From Luzula sylvatica (lineage: Eukaryota; Streptophyta; Magnoliopsida; Poales; Juncaceae): 64,000 nt of DNA. The notes under the pieces are model-generated. The model saw nothing but the letters and a program-made list of their open reading frames with translations. It was not told where the DNA came from and searched no databases. The stretch is taken from the NCBI GenBank assembly GCA_946800325.1, contig OX326959.1:14724862-14788861 (forward strand), read 5' to 3'. How positions within the stretch are numbered: the stretch's first letter is position 1; each line of letters begins with the position of its first letter. Positions 33,641 to 46,300 of the stretch are shown in pieces. A program made the translations under genes and the position numbers.

Positions 33641-34518
33641 AAATATTGGGAGCAATATATATTCTTATGCAATTATTTAGAAACGCAATAATATTTGATG
33701 AACCTCGGATTTTTATTAACAAGATTGTTGAAATATCGGAGGAAACTGATGAAGAAAGAAACGTACACTTTAAACAAAATGGAATTTTTTTCGTCTTCCG
33801 CAATCTCGTTCAAAACTTCTTCGGTTGTACTATCAAACATTTTGATTACGTTACCTAATTTCACCCTCAACTAATCTATCGTTTCTACTTATCAACACTG
33901 ATTTGTATGGTGCAGGAAAAAATTGGCTCAAAAATAATACGAGGTTTAATAATAGTATTGATACTTGAATATCCCGAAACTCACAAACTTTATATATTAA
34001 AGTATAATTTTTTGTTCTAAAGATATTGGATTAAAAACTTTATAATTACAATTATGATTATAAATAGTATTTTTAATTTTTTATATTTCTTTCGTTAAAC
34101 TAAAACTTGGTATGTTTACTATATTAGAAGATCTCACAAGTTATTAGTTAATAATCTTTCAAGATTCTTAAGGACGCAACATCGGCCTCGTCGATTTGAG
34201 ATCTTTCAAGAGTGGTTTTCATATGAAAACTAATTAAGATACTTCGAAGTGAATGTATTGAGATATGAGCTTGATTATCAAGTTGCATTTGGTCATAAAT
34301 TACATTCCTTCAAAAAATATTTCTCAACCCGAAATCCTGAATTTTAAAAACTAGGACAATATTCACGTATTTAATATTATTTTTCATTTTAATAAGATGT
34401 ACTGACATAATCTTTCCAAATATGTGTATAATGTTGATCTTTCCATTTATCAATTCCCTAGCCCAAATCCTCACCCGAGTGGACCCCAAATCCTTCTGGA
34501 AAGAAGTCGACCAGTCCC
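33641..34518. other. Spacer between repeat D copies
   Basis: No recognised coding region; a 70-codon open frame (33646-33858) shows no known domain. Confidence 0.4.
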
Positions 34519-34690
34519 TTTTTTTTTTTTTTTAAAGAAGATTTTCATCTCATAATATATATTGATAATAAATGGAGAAGGCTCATATGTCATACATCCA
34601 TCGATGTCAATGGGGATCGAATCCACAACCTCTCCCAACACATGAATTTTTGTGCACCACACTCAACCAACTAGGCTATGTATCCATTGA
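34519..34690 (-). mobile_element. tRNA-derived SINE
   Basis: Read on the minus strand, an A-box-like 'tagcctagttggttgagt' (34661-34678) is followed about 30 bp on by a B-box-like 'ggttgtggattcgatcccc' (about 34612-34630). This is the internal RNA polymerase III promoter arrangement of tRNA-derived SINEs. The body ends in a poly(A) tract, the T-run at 34519-34535. About 170 bp in total. No clear target-site duplication was found. Confidence 0.75.
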
Positions 34691-34709
34691 CAAAAAAAAA
34701 AAAAAGAGT

Positions 34710-34766
34710 AAATGGATAAGGCTCGGTGGTCCTCCATCCATTGGTGCCAATGGGACTCGAAAAAAA
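34710..34766 (-). mobile_element. Partial second SINE copy
   Basis: 'aatggataaggctcggtggt' to 'gccaatgggactcgaa' matches 34571-34620 in the same orientation and stops at the B box. An A-run at 34691-34705 separates the two. Probably a truncated tandem neighbour. Confidence 0.65.
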
Positions 34767-34954
34767 GCCCATTTATTATGTCCATGAGATCCCCTACTAT
34801 TATCTATCGATTAGAGATCAATTACAATGATAATTAACAAAATGACACCCGATTAATAATTAATTAATATATAATTAGACATCATATGACATAAATAAAA
34901 ACTAAAATATCATATTAATAAATTAAAGAAGTCAAAATTCTGGTGTCCTTATAA

Positions 34955-35490
34955 TTATGTGAAGAATGATTAATTTACTTGATCTCTCTTTATATAATAA
35001 ATATCGTGCCATGATCAATAGTATTGCATTTAATATTAGACACCATACGCTTAATGACATAAATAAAAACAAACCAATTATGATACCATGACTTAACAAT
35101 AATAACTGCAACAACAACGAAATAAAGATGATCATTTTATTTAATTATTTTCCTTCTTGATTCATTGTATCCTCACAAATTAAAAAAGGCCCTTCATGAT
35201 ATTTGCATTTCTTGCACACCATTTTTGTGACAAACCTAATCAAAGCACGAATCCTATATAAGTCCAAAAGTAATAAATTCGTGGTACTGGTGTCTTAAAT
35301 ATATAGAGGAATATATATTCCTAATCAATTATTTAAGAAACAATAGTAATTTGATGAACGTCGAATTCATTAAATCAAACTCTACAAGAAAAATATTTCG
35401 TTGATTCACTCTTGAGAAACACCTCCGATGTTTAATAAAAATAATCGATGATTATGTATGAGATATTGGAGAGAGTCAAAAGGAAAAAAC
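34955..35490. repeat. Direct repeat D copy 2 plus family C fragment
   Basis: 34955-35300 matches 33290-33640. From about 35360 the sequence 'cattaaatcaaactctacaagaaaaat' to 'gagatattggagagagtcaa' matches family C at 32740-32870. Confidence 0.65.
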
Positions 35491-35716
35491 AAAGATTGGT
35501 GCTCATGCCTCTCAGTCATGTTCTTGCCACCAAGCTCTGCGACCAGATCTCTGATGCTGTTCTCGAAATCGGTGAATGAACACGAGGAAGAAGAGAGAGA
35601 GAGAGAGAAAATATGAAAATATGAACACCATTAGAATTTAGCTTCTAACCTTTGATACGATGAAGTTTTCAGTTATATAATAGACAAGTCACGTAAATGT
35701 GATGCAACATCATGAG

Positions 35717-35746
35717 AAAACTAGGAGATTATCCGCGCTTCGCTGC
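35717..35746. other. Helitron-like terminal motif
   Basis: 'actaggagattatccgcgct' plus 'tcgctgcgg' closely resembles the motif at 31138-31175. Confidence 0.4.
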
Positions 35747-36185
35747 GGTTTTGTTTCATTTGTTTTATCATACACATAATATATAGTTATGATTTTTCGG
35801 GATCAAATATAAGACTTTATGAAAATAAATATCATATTGATTAAAAAGTTTGATGATGACAAAATTATTATACTATTTTTGAATATGACATATTACAAAA
35901 TATTTATTTAGGACTTTAATGCAACACATACAAAAAAAAATCACTATAAAATAATAAAACCACATGCGTGGACATAAACAAAATCAAAACCATATGATAT
36001 TTTAAATTTTCATATCTAAAATTAAGAAAAATAATGTTGTAAAAATTAAGAAATTATTTGTGTTTAGTAAATAAGTATCTTTCATTATTTTTTTTTAAAG
36101 ATTAACATGAAACTGTTTTAAGTACAAATACAAATATAGCATAATTGTTTTAAAAATAATAATGATAATTAGGATGAGAAATTTT
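35747..36185. other. Non-coding AT-rich spacer
   Basis: Nothing recognised. Confidence 0.4.
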
Positions 36186-36482
36186 TTTCAATTATATTTT
36201 TTAAAATAATAATAATTAGGATTACAAGTAATTAATGTAATTATATTTATTTTTATATCTTTTTTTACATAATTGATTTCATAATTTTAAGTTAGAGAAA
36301 AATATTGAATATATGATAATAACATACTTAGTAGTATATGCAATTTTTTCAATTGTAGTTTTAAAAATAATAATAATTAGTCTTACAAGTCATTAATGTA
36401 ATTATATATATTTATATCTTTTTTTACATAATTGTTTTCATAATTTTAAGTTAGAGAAAAATATTAAATATATGATAATATG
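36186..36482. repeat. ~158-bp tandem duplication
   Basis: 'aattatattt...aataataataattag' through 'taagttagagaaaaatatt' and 'aatatatgataata' is present at about 36186-36322 and again at 36345-36480. Confidence 0.8.
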
Positions 36483-37140
36483 GATCTCAAAATAAAGATA
36501 AAATTACAGCGAATATATTTCTTAATATTTTTAAATTTTATTTTGAAAATACTAACAATATTTGATGTATGTTTTATAATATTATATATTAATTTATTAA
36601 TGTTGGAGATTTGAACTCTTCACATTCTATTTGTATTCACACTTGACCATGTAACATATTGTGAAAAACTTCAAAATCAAATAGAACTGGTCCAACATGA
36701 ACCTAACAAATAATATTTTGATACGTCATCAATGTAAGGTGATGTGACATTCTAAAATTGCTTAAAATTATGTGTAAAATAAGGAACACATAAATATCTA
36801 CAAATAAAACATAATCACACAAAATTAAAGATTAATCTATGGTTCATATGTTGCCACATATCCTAATATAATAGTTTAAATAATTGTGATGGTGTGGTAT
36901 GAGTTGTGATGATGTGGTATGAGGAGATTGCATAAAGATGAGTCCAAAATAAAGGGGTTGGTAAATACTATTACATTCTAAGCTATAAATTTTATAATAG
37001 CACTTTGCTTTATCTTAGGATTTCATCAAAACAATAAACTTGAAAAAAAAAACTTCGAGTTAGACAAAGGAAGATCCGGTGAAAGGAAAATCAATCACAC
37101 ATTCTAATAGATATTCAGCAAATTGAACAGACGAGAGAGG
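36483..37140. other. Non-coding spacer
   Basis: Nothing recognised apart from short 'gtgatgtggtatgag' repeats near 36890-36920. Confidence 0.4.
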
Positions 37141-37149
37141 CGGGATCCA

Positions 37150-37598
37150 TCGGAAATAACTACACGGTTCTCTTGTAGTTTTCTATCGATAATATCATTT
37201 TAATGTCAATGCAGTTTAGTATTATGTGATAAATATTAATTTCCTACTTTTATTATTAATATTCTATTTAATGATTAACATATCATTTTTGCTGTCAATA
37301 TAATATTTTTTAAAGCCATTTTTAGTACTCCTGTAAATATGTATACTTCTATTTTCTTCCTGTAAACTAGTGTATTTAAAATATACAAATTTAATGCGGT
37401 AAAATGAAGAACAAAAAAGATGGGTATTTGTCTGTTTTTTTGAAATAAAAAAGGAAAATAAAAATAATTATCCAGACATTTTTAATTGACTTGTCATTTC
37501 TTATGTTATTTGACTTGTATATTGGTGTTTAAATCCTCAAATAAACCAAAACAAAACAAAAAAAACTAAATTTACAAACCAAACAACAAAGATTGGAA

Positions 37599-37651
<53 letters not shown>

Positions 37652-37690
37652 AATACGAATTTCAGTTCAAAAAGGCAAACACAACCAACA
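37150..37690. repeat. Dispersed repeat family B, copy 3
   Basis: Matches 26935-27350 and 29055-29490 ('gattaacatatcatttttgc', 'ttctattttcttcctgtaaac', 'ttacaaaccaaacaacaaag'). It contains a (GA)n tract of about 24 units at 37602-37649, expanded from the short 'agagaaagagaga' in the other copies. Confidence 0.7.
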
Positions 37691-37770
37691 AAATTATTAA
37701 CTTAAAATATTCATGAATTATGTGTCCACTCTTAAACGCGAAAAATGAAAAAACAACATATCGATAGCGA

Positions 37771-40692
37771 TTAAGCTGCGGCCATGACGCAATCAATAGC
37801 CTGTTTACAAATACCGGTCATGGTCTCCTCCGGTCCATATACCTATAATAAACAAATTAATCATTTTCACCAATCATAATTAATTTTGGAGCAAAAAATT
37901 CCAATTAAAAAATGTAGCTCGAGTAATAATAAATAAATACCTCAATTGGAACACCGAGTTCAGCACCAAGAGCGCGCATTTTTGCAAGACCAGTCTGATA
38001 GTTCGGTCCCCCTCTTCTCACATATATATTCACTCTCGCGGCCTTCAATTTCGACTCCTACAAAATAAATACAACAAAAAACAGTATATTCATGATATAA
38101 TTTATTTAGATATAAAAAACTAAAAAAGGAAAAGACGAAAAAAGAAACCTTCTCTCTAAGAGCACGAATGATTCCATTGAAAGTAGCCGCCACATCGGTG
38201 AAATTAGCAATTCCACCTCCAATTAGGAGTGCTCTCTTCCTCCCATCAGGATCGGCTGTTACGCACTGCACGAAATTAAACAAATACAAGGGGCCAAAAT
38301 GCAAAAAAACATATTAGTTACTCAGTCAATGGTGTTAATAAACTTCACTCAATTTCGTGTGTACAGTGACAGTGTTTCTCAAAATGTCACATATACCCCT
38401 ACAGAATAGGAAATATCATGATATTGACAAAAAAAAGGCTTACATCAAGAACGACTCGAGCATATTGCAAAACCTCTTCTTCATTAGGGGCTCCACTGTA
38501 CTCCGCATAATTTCCAAGCTCGTCAGCGAAACCCAAATCTCCAACCTAATAAACACATTGTTAATAATATAATCATTAAAATTATATTATAATTAGTTTA
38601 ATCTTAAAGTGGTACGTATAGAGAAATTAGGGTTTTACCGTGTCAGCATAGATGACACTGGCTCCGCCACCAGCAACCATGGTCCAGATTCGGCCTTTAG
38701 GGTTCAAAACCGTAAACTTGAGAGATGCACTTGTCTAACAAAACAGAAAATCAAACAAAACAAAATAAGTCGAGTTCAAGTAACGATTATATAGTTAATT
38801 CGTTTAGGGTTTACAAAATCGGTACCTTCTCATCCAGTTCATGGATAAAACTCTCAGCTGGGTTCAGAACTCTTCCGAAAGGAAGAGGGAACTCGATTTG
38901 TCCCCACCTGCGCGTTGAATTTATAATTAGTAAATTTGAAAAGTAGAATATATAATTAATTTGTAAAAATTATGTCACGTGCTTCTTGAAGTTCTTGAAA
39001 GCCGCAGTGTCGTCCAATTCTCCCCTCATGTCGAGTGGGTACGGCTCCCCATTTACCAAGGTGAATGGGTTCATTTCGAGAAATGTGAAATCCAAATCTG
39101 TACATAAAAACTTTGTTCAATTAAATCATATAGTCTAAACAGACCAAAAGAAGAAATGGAGAAACGAACCTTGGAAAACAGTAAAGACTCCTTTGATGAA
39201 GTTGCCAATCTTTCCACGAACCTATAATCAATTATACAGATAATTAATTCAATAATACATGCAAAATTGCAAATCGATAATCTGTACATAACGTTACTAT
39301 AATTTACTTCTGGAAAAAGAATTTAAAAAACAACAAGGACCGCATTGTAATTTCGAAGTCAAAGAGGGAGAAAAAGAAATTGACCTCAAGGGGAAGGGTA
39401 GCAATCAAAGGAGCACAAGTATCGAGGGATAGGGTTTTGTCTGCAGGGAGAAATATGGTTTTCACTTTGTCCCAATTCTCTTCGATCTCTATACCACCAC
39501 ACTCAGAGAAACTAATGCTATATCCCAGCCTTTCAGAGACGATATTGAGGTAGTATTCTTCCTCGTGCGGTACAAAGGGCTCCACAATGAATGTGGTTAT
39601 CGGTGCCTTGCACCCTCCCATCTCAACCTACAAAAGGAGAGAGAAAATAAATCATTTCTATACAACTATTCCACTAGCAAGCCATAAATCTTGGATGGTT
39701 GATGAATTACCTCAACACCGAGGCGTTTCTTGACAAATTCGGACACCTCAGCGAGATCCAACTTGAGGGCCACGAGACCGCTCTTGCCTCTCTTCCCGAA
39801 AAGCATGTCTGGTTTCACCACAAGCTTCATGGATGAAAGCCAGGGCTCTTGGTTCACCAACTCTTTGACATCAGTTGATTCTGTAACCTACACAAATTCA
39901 ATTATAACAATGTTAGGAAATACTTCGGTATCGATATGATTTAGATTAAAAAAAAAAAAAAATTATCCTCTGATGCAACAACAGCATAATTATGATAAAC
40001 TTTTATACAAATAATAACCTAAAAAACTAAAACAAAAAACAAAATTCAGATCTGGCGGTCGCTAAATTCTGATCAAATTGGATAAGCGAAATATGAAATT
40101 AAGCCAATTGGATCAAAATTTAACAACAGACAGATCGATCAGAGTTCATCATGCAGGCTGGAGAATCTATTTGGAATAAATAAACACCAAAAAATATCCC
40201 AGATCTGAATAAGATACTTTCATTTTCGAAAGAATGAACTGAATCTATAGATGATAATTGAAATACCAACTGCTCAGTCTAACTAAGCAACACTTAGACA
40301 GCACATCTCTTAATTGAGCTAAAACAGTAGCAAAACATATTTTACGTACATAAAAATTGCAGATCAAAGCTAATCGTACTACTTAATTTATCTAACTAAA
40401 AAAGTTTCGACACAAAAAATTAGTTATATTCCATCAAAAATAGACAATAAATCTGTCCGTTGAAGTTAAACAAAACTATAATTCGTAATTCAACAAGAAA
40501 AAACGAAGGATCTCGATTCAGTATCAACATAGTACCTACCAGATAAAAAAAAAAGAAAAAAAACAAAACATTCCAGAAAAAAGAAATTCAGACCTGCGCA
40601 GACAGGATCTGCAGATCGATTCCGGCGAGGCGCTTCAGGTGCTCTTTGAGCAATCTCTTCGAATCGTACTCTCTGATCTTCTTCCTTGCCAT
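37771..40692 (-). CDS. ACLA: ATP-citrate synthase (lyase) subunit A
   Basis: Cytosolic ATP-citrate lyase makes acetyl-CoA and oxaloacetate from citrate, CoA and ATP; in plants it is a heteromer of subunits A and B. Eleven exons: 40594-40692, 39711-39887, 39385-39627, 39170-39221, 38983-39097, 38826-38907, 38639-38734, 38444-38545, 38149-38265, 37941-38057, 37771-37842. They give exactly 423 residues, the usual plant ACLA length. Landmarks are [18 protein letters not shown] at the start, [19 protein letters not shown] (ATP-grasp region), [30 protein letters not shown] and [18 protein letters not shown]. The fifth intron must begin with GC (gcacgt at 38982 downward) to restore FKKWGQIEF; all others are GT-AG. 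The purine-rich leader lies just upstream of the ATG. Intron 8 holds a short MITE remnant. Appears intact. Which ACLA paralogue it is cannot be told. Confidence 0.96.
38371..38430. mobile_element. MITE remnant in ACLA intron 8
   Basis: 'tgtcacatatacccctacag' and 'ggaaatatcatga' match the 'tttcacgtatacccctgca' / 'gtgaaatatcatgaa' segment of the elements at 48.1 and 57.4 kb. Only about 50 bp remain. Confidence 0.5.
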
Positions 40693-43335
40693 TATCGCCT
40701 AGCTTATTTCTCTCTTTCTCTCTTACTACAGCTTGAAATTAGAAATGGGAGAGGATTATAAATACAGAGCGAAGTGGTAGGTTCATTGGAATCATCGACT
40801 CTTTGGTGTTGGTAGTAAACGGTATATTTGCACAACCAACCCTGTAATTTTCTCAATAATGATGGTACAAACCCTTTTTAAAAATTTTCAATGAAAATAG
40901 TCGATAAATTATGAATAATATACCTTTTTTCTTAATTTATTAAGTATTATGTGCATTTTCATTGGATAATATGAAATGAATTTTTCAATATCATTGTATC
41001 TTTTATGATAAATTTAGTAAAGAAATATAAATTGGTAACGTCACAATTCTATGTTGTACGGATACGAATACGAATATCGTATTCGACACGACACAGATAC
41101 AACGATACATCCGTTTTCAGAAGAAAAAAACATAGGATACGATACTTTTATTACATATAATAATTTATTATTTTATTAAACGTAATTCATATATTTAATA
41201 TTTTTATATATTACATTTTTGACATAAATATACTAAAATTTTGTTTAACGTAAATATTTATTATGTTTACTTATTTACTTATATGTATTATCATTTATTT
41301 CAATTTTAAATATATTTTATTTTTCAAGTATATTTATTGATGCTTATAAGTATCCGACAAATATATGATATTATTTTGAAATATTATATTTGGATACGTC
41401 ACGTGAAGTATCTAATACGTATTCGACGAGTATCGGTATCATATACGAAACAACTTGATTTTTGAAGTATATGCGTAACATAACATATCTCTCTAGACTG
41501 AACCAGATTTTATGGAGATTAATTTGAAATTAAATGTTTACTGGGATTTTTAATAGCATAGCTATGTGATGTATTATACTTCTATATTATATTATTTGTA
41601 TGTTATAATTTTCATATAATTATGTAGTGAGTAATAACTAAATAATACATCAAAACGAAAAAGAAACATCTATAATTTAAATAGATCCAAATAAACTCTT
41701 CAATATTATAAATTTATGCATTAAAATAAATAAAAAGTTAACGCGTGGGGCTTGGACCTGAAAATTTTAAATAATATACAATAAAATGGTTTCAATCCAA
41801 ATTTGATGCGAGTAATTTGATATATTAAAGAAATGAAAATTTTGTTGGTAAAATTTTAATTCAATAAAATAACACATATAGCGACGTTCGACATTCCTGA
41901 TAAATCAGTGTTTGTAAATATTAAAAGGATCAGGAGTATTTGAGCATATTTTCTTTACATCTACTTTTAACAATTACAAGATTATACAAGTACTATTGTG
42001 AAATATAATAGTGGTCATAGTCAGACCGGTTGTGTTGAGTGGGTAGATTGGTAGATTGGCTCGTCCAAATTTTTAGTGTTAAGCGCCAAACACGAAATAA
42101 TATCAAACCTACCCGACTGAATACAGGGGCCGCAAATCCGTGGTGGCTGTTTGGTAGTAATGATTAGGATAAGAAATGAGGTTAGTAACGATCTAGCGCT
42201 CAACACAAGCAAGCGCCACCTACCCAATTCTCCCGACCATTTGGACCGTGTAAGCGTAACTGTGTAAGAAGAAGATTTTATCATTTTATTCGCTTTATCG
42301 GTATACCTAATTATCTCATTAATAATTCCAGTTTAATTCTTCTTATGCACTTTATTTTAGTTCTCATGATTTCCAACATATTATTTATTCCTATACCGAA
42401 GAAGAAAATAAAAGAATTACCATATTTTAGTTTAGATTTATTTTTTGAGTATTATGGGATAAAAAATTTAGAAGATGAGATGGGATGTCAGAAAAATCTG
42501 TAGTCCGTAGTTGTTCCATTCACGAATAATATGTATAATTTACGAATAATTACGTATTACGAACAATATAAGTATTGACGTTCTCGTATCTAATCCGATC
42601 AATAATTCGAGCAATGAGTAAGACGATAAAAATATCAATAATAATATATACATTTATGATTCTGAATTCAGATAAATATTATTTAATAAAATAATTATTT
42701 TTCTTAATTATTTATGAATAATTATTTTTTCCATTATATATTCTTATATATCGAATTATTGTATTTGTGTTATGTAAAATCAACACAAATATACATCTGA
42801 TTTGAATTAGGGGAATTTACATATTTATCATTTCTTAAATTTAAAATTACATATTTATCTTTCTTAAAAATTAAAATATCATATTTGCTCAAAAATTAAA
42901 AATCAATTAATTTTTCTGTTAAAATTAACGGTCAATATTTGTTAGGACGATACGATTGTATCATAAATCTAAAATATCATATTTGTTGTTTTTTCTTATT
43001 TTATTTTTTTGTAAGTTTCTATTATTTGTTAGGCCGATACAAAGAGGTTTATAAAAAAAAAAAAGTTCCTCCGAAAGGTCCATCTCCAGGAAAAGGAAAC
43101 CAGCCCAATCAATCGAATCTCTGCTTCCCGCCCACAAATGTGGATCTTCGATCTACAACGGGCCCTGATTTTCTGAATAACATGGATTTCACTGCCAATT
43201 TTTCCATTTTGTCTCCCGATCGACATTAATGGTTTTCGAGTGAAATCAATTTCTCAAGCTCACATCTTTCTTTCTTTCTTTCTTTCACGCTTTCCCTCCA
43301 AAAAGTTAGGGTTTTGTTTCTCTGAGCTATCTACA
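40693..43335. other. Divergent intergenic region between ACLA and importin-like gene
   Basis: Contains the promoters of both genes. Between 41056 and 41450 a 'gatacgaata'-rich block has loosely inverted ends ('gaatatcgtattcgacacg' / 'aatacgtattcgacgagta'), probably an old element. A GC-richer patch at 42015-42260 with 'gtgttaagcgcc' and 'gcgctcaacaca' in inverted order is unexplained. At 42810-42900 repeated 'aaattacatatttatc' resembles one end of the 12.3-kb element type. A CTTT run (43266-43287) lies in the importin leader. Confidence 0.5.
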
Positions 43336-46300
43336 ATGGAAGAAGAAGAGCAAACCTCAATCCCTGAGATCGTTCGTCTACTGAATGGTACTCTCAGCTA
43401 CGACAAAGCCACCGTCGATTCCTCGGCTGATGGCCTGGAGCATCTTTCTGCCGTGCCTAGTTTCCCACTCTCTCTCCTGGCCATTTCTAAAGGTTGGTTG
43501 TTTATCACAGTTTTTCGATTCGATCCCTGCTATTTTCTTCTCCCTCTTAAGTCCAATCTGAAAATTGTATGATAAAATAAATCAATTTTAGGCTGTTTTT
43601 TATGCCTAAAATCAAATCTCCATGTTTACAGATGGAGATTCGCAAGGGTTAAGAATTGCTTCAGCTACATATATGAAGAACTTGATTAGGCGGTATATAG
43701 ACGAAGAAATATTATCTCCTGAGCTTCACAACCAGTTTAGAAATCTACTCGCCGAGTCTTTGCTTAAAGCCGAGTCTTCAGTTCTCAGAGTCTTACTCGA
43801 AGCTGTATGCATTTTGTTTCCTCTCCTCTCTCTCTAATCGTACCAGTAATAGAAGTAACCATTTAATTGCAGTTTCGTCTCGTCATAGTCAAAGATTTCG
43901 TGGAGGAGAATTCGTGGCCCGAATTGCTACCGCAACTAAAAGCCGTGATTCAGAATAGCAATCTTATTATCACACAGGGCGAGTGGAATACCATTAATGC
44001 CCTTAGCGTGCTTCAAGCGATTGTCAAACCATTTCAGGTATGTTCGTATGAATCAAATACAATTGATTGAATCTCTCTTATTTGAATACTGTATGACTTT
44101 ACTTTGAAAATCAAATTCAGTACTTTTTGAATCCAAAACTTCCAAACGAACCCGTACCAGAGCAGCTCGAGCAAGTGGCAACAGAAATTCTCGTACCTCT
44201 TCAAGTCACATTTCATCACTTCGTTGACAAGGTATGATTATAACTGGATCTATATATTATTATATATTATTCAGTGTATTTATTAATTTCTTTTTCTTTT
44301 GAGATAGGTTTTGACATTGAAGGTCAATAATGCTCTAGTGGAATACGAGCAATCTCTACTTCTCATATGCAAGAGCATGTATTTTGCCGTGAGAATTTTA
44401 TTTTACAATTTCGTCCTTTTTTTGAATTCTTGCGAAGAATTTAAAATAACTAACTGATTTCAATTGGTACAGGTACGATCATATATGCCAAGTGCATTAA
44501 CCCAAATAATACCTTCATTTTGTAACGATATTTTGCGAATACTCGATGCGCTTAATCTAGAAGGTTCTTCTTCAGATGAACAAAATTTAACGAGATTAAA
44601 GATTGCAAAGAGAGGATTAATCATATTCCGCACATTGATTACTCGCCACAGAAAACATGCTGACAAGTACGCATTTGAAAAGTTGAAATTATTCAATTTG
44701 GACTTATTTTTGTAATTTTTTTGAAGTTATGTACGTGACTTTGTGTTTCAGGTTAATGCAGAGCATTGTAGACTGTGCATTAAAATTAGCCAAGCAAAGC
44801 ACTAAATTACCAGTAATTTTTTTAATTTTTTTAATTTATGATAAATTATACATGAAACGCATTGGATTATTCAAATTAAAATACAAATTCTACAAACAAT
44901 GTTAAATCAAGCAAAAAATGATTAAAAATGCAGGAGCTCGATTCTCGTTCTGACAGGATTATCTCCTTGGCCTTCGATGTCATTTCACATGTTCTCGAAA
45001 CTGGACCTGTAAGTTTTTTTTTCTTCTTAATTAGTCCTTTAAAAAATTAATATTTATTTTGATACGATTCGTGATCATCTTTTTCAGGGGTGGAGGCTTG
45101 TTTCTTCTAATTTCACTCCTTTATTGGATTTGGCCATTTTTCCTGCTTTATCATTGAATCAAAAGGTCATTTATTTCAGGGATTTAAATGCCAAAAGTAA
45201 ACTGTACAGGGACTAAATGGCATTTTTTAATTTTTTTTTATTGCGTGATTATAGGATATATTAGAGTGGGAAGAGGATACTGAGGAATACATGAGGAAGA
45301 ATCTTCCTTGTGAGCTGGTATATTTAAATTTATGCATGGATTTAATGCTCAATTTATGCATATTTTTCAAAAATCTAAATTTGTTGGATAATGCAGGACG
45401 AAGCATCGGGATGGGCAGAAGATTTGTTCACTGCTAGGAAAAGTGCCAGAAATCTACTTGGCGTTATTGCAATCTCAAAGGTAAATTTTGATAATTTTTT
45501 TTATAAAATGGGAAAAAATATAAAAATTGACGAACACTATAAGAAAACAAATTCGACTAATGCAAACCCAAATGGGGGTGCTAAAAAAAAATACAACAAT
45601 ATCGGAAATATGAATAATTGGCAAAAAGAAAACCATGAATATAAGTTTATATGAATAAAGGAAAAAGGGAAAAATAATTTGAAGATCATAAAGAAAACTA
45701 TTTATATGAAAAATTTACTTTATATTCATAGTTTTCTAAATATAGCTCAGTAAATAAAAAGGAAAAAAAATCGGAGACTCGCCAGCGATTTACTCAGCCA
45801 AAACTCGGCTCGGACAAGGCCGGGTCTGACTCGAACCGAGTTTTTTTTTTGACTCGGCGAGTCAATGAACCATGTTTTGAACCTTCTTTTTTATGTAGGG
45901 TCCACCTGTCGCACCTTCAGTCTCAAAACGCAAGAAAGGTGAGAAAAGCAAAGTAAATCAGCATAATAGCTGCATGGGAGAACTTATCGTTATTCCCTTT
46001 CTATCCAAGTTCCCTATTCCATCTGAAACAGACGACGTGTCATCAAATTCCGTGCAAAAGTACGTATTAAGAAAATAATAAAGAGGGCAATTTCGGTATA
46101 TTCAAAAACTTCTTATATTGTCGTATTCTACTTTTGGCAGTTACTACGGCGTTTTGTTGGCATATGGCAGCCTTCAAGATGTAAGTTCTATTCGTTAATT
46201 AATTATTCCTTTTACAATTATATACTAATTTCTTTTTAAATAAATACTCGCAGTTCTTGAAAGAGAGACAAGTGGAATATATATCCACTTTGTTACGTAC

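Noticed and set aside
43240..43335. Longer N-terminus for the importin-like protein
   Set aside because: The frame is open upstream, but there is no ATG; the first ATG at 43336 fits the family start.
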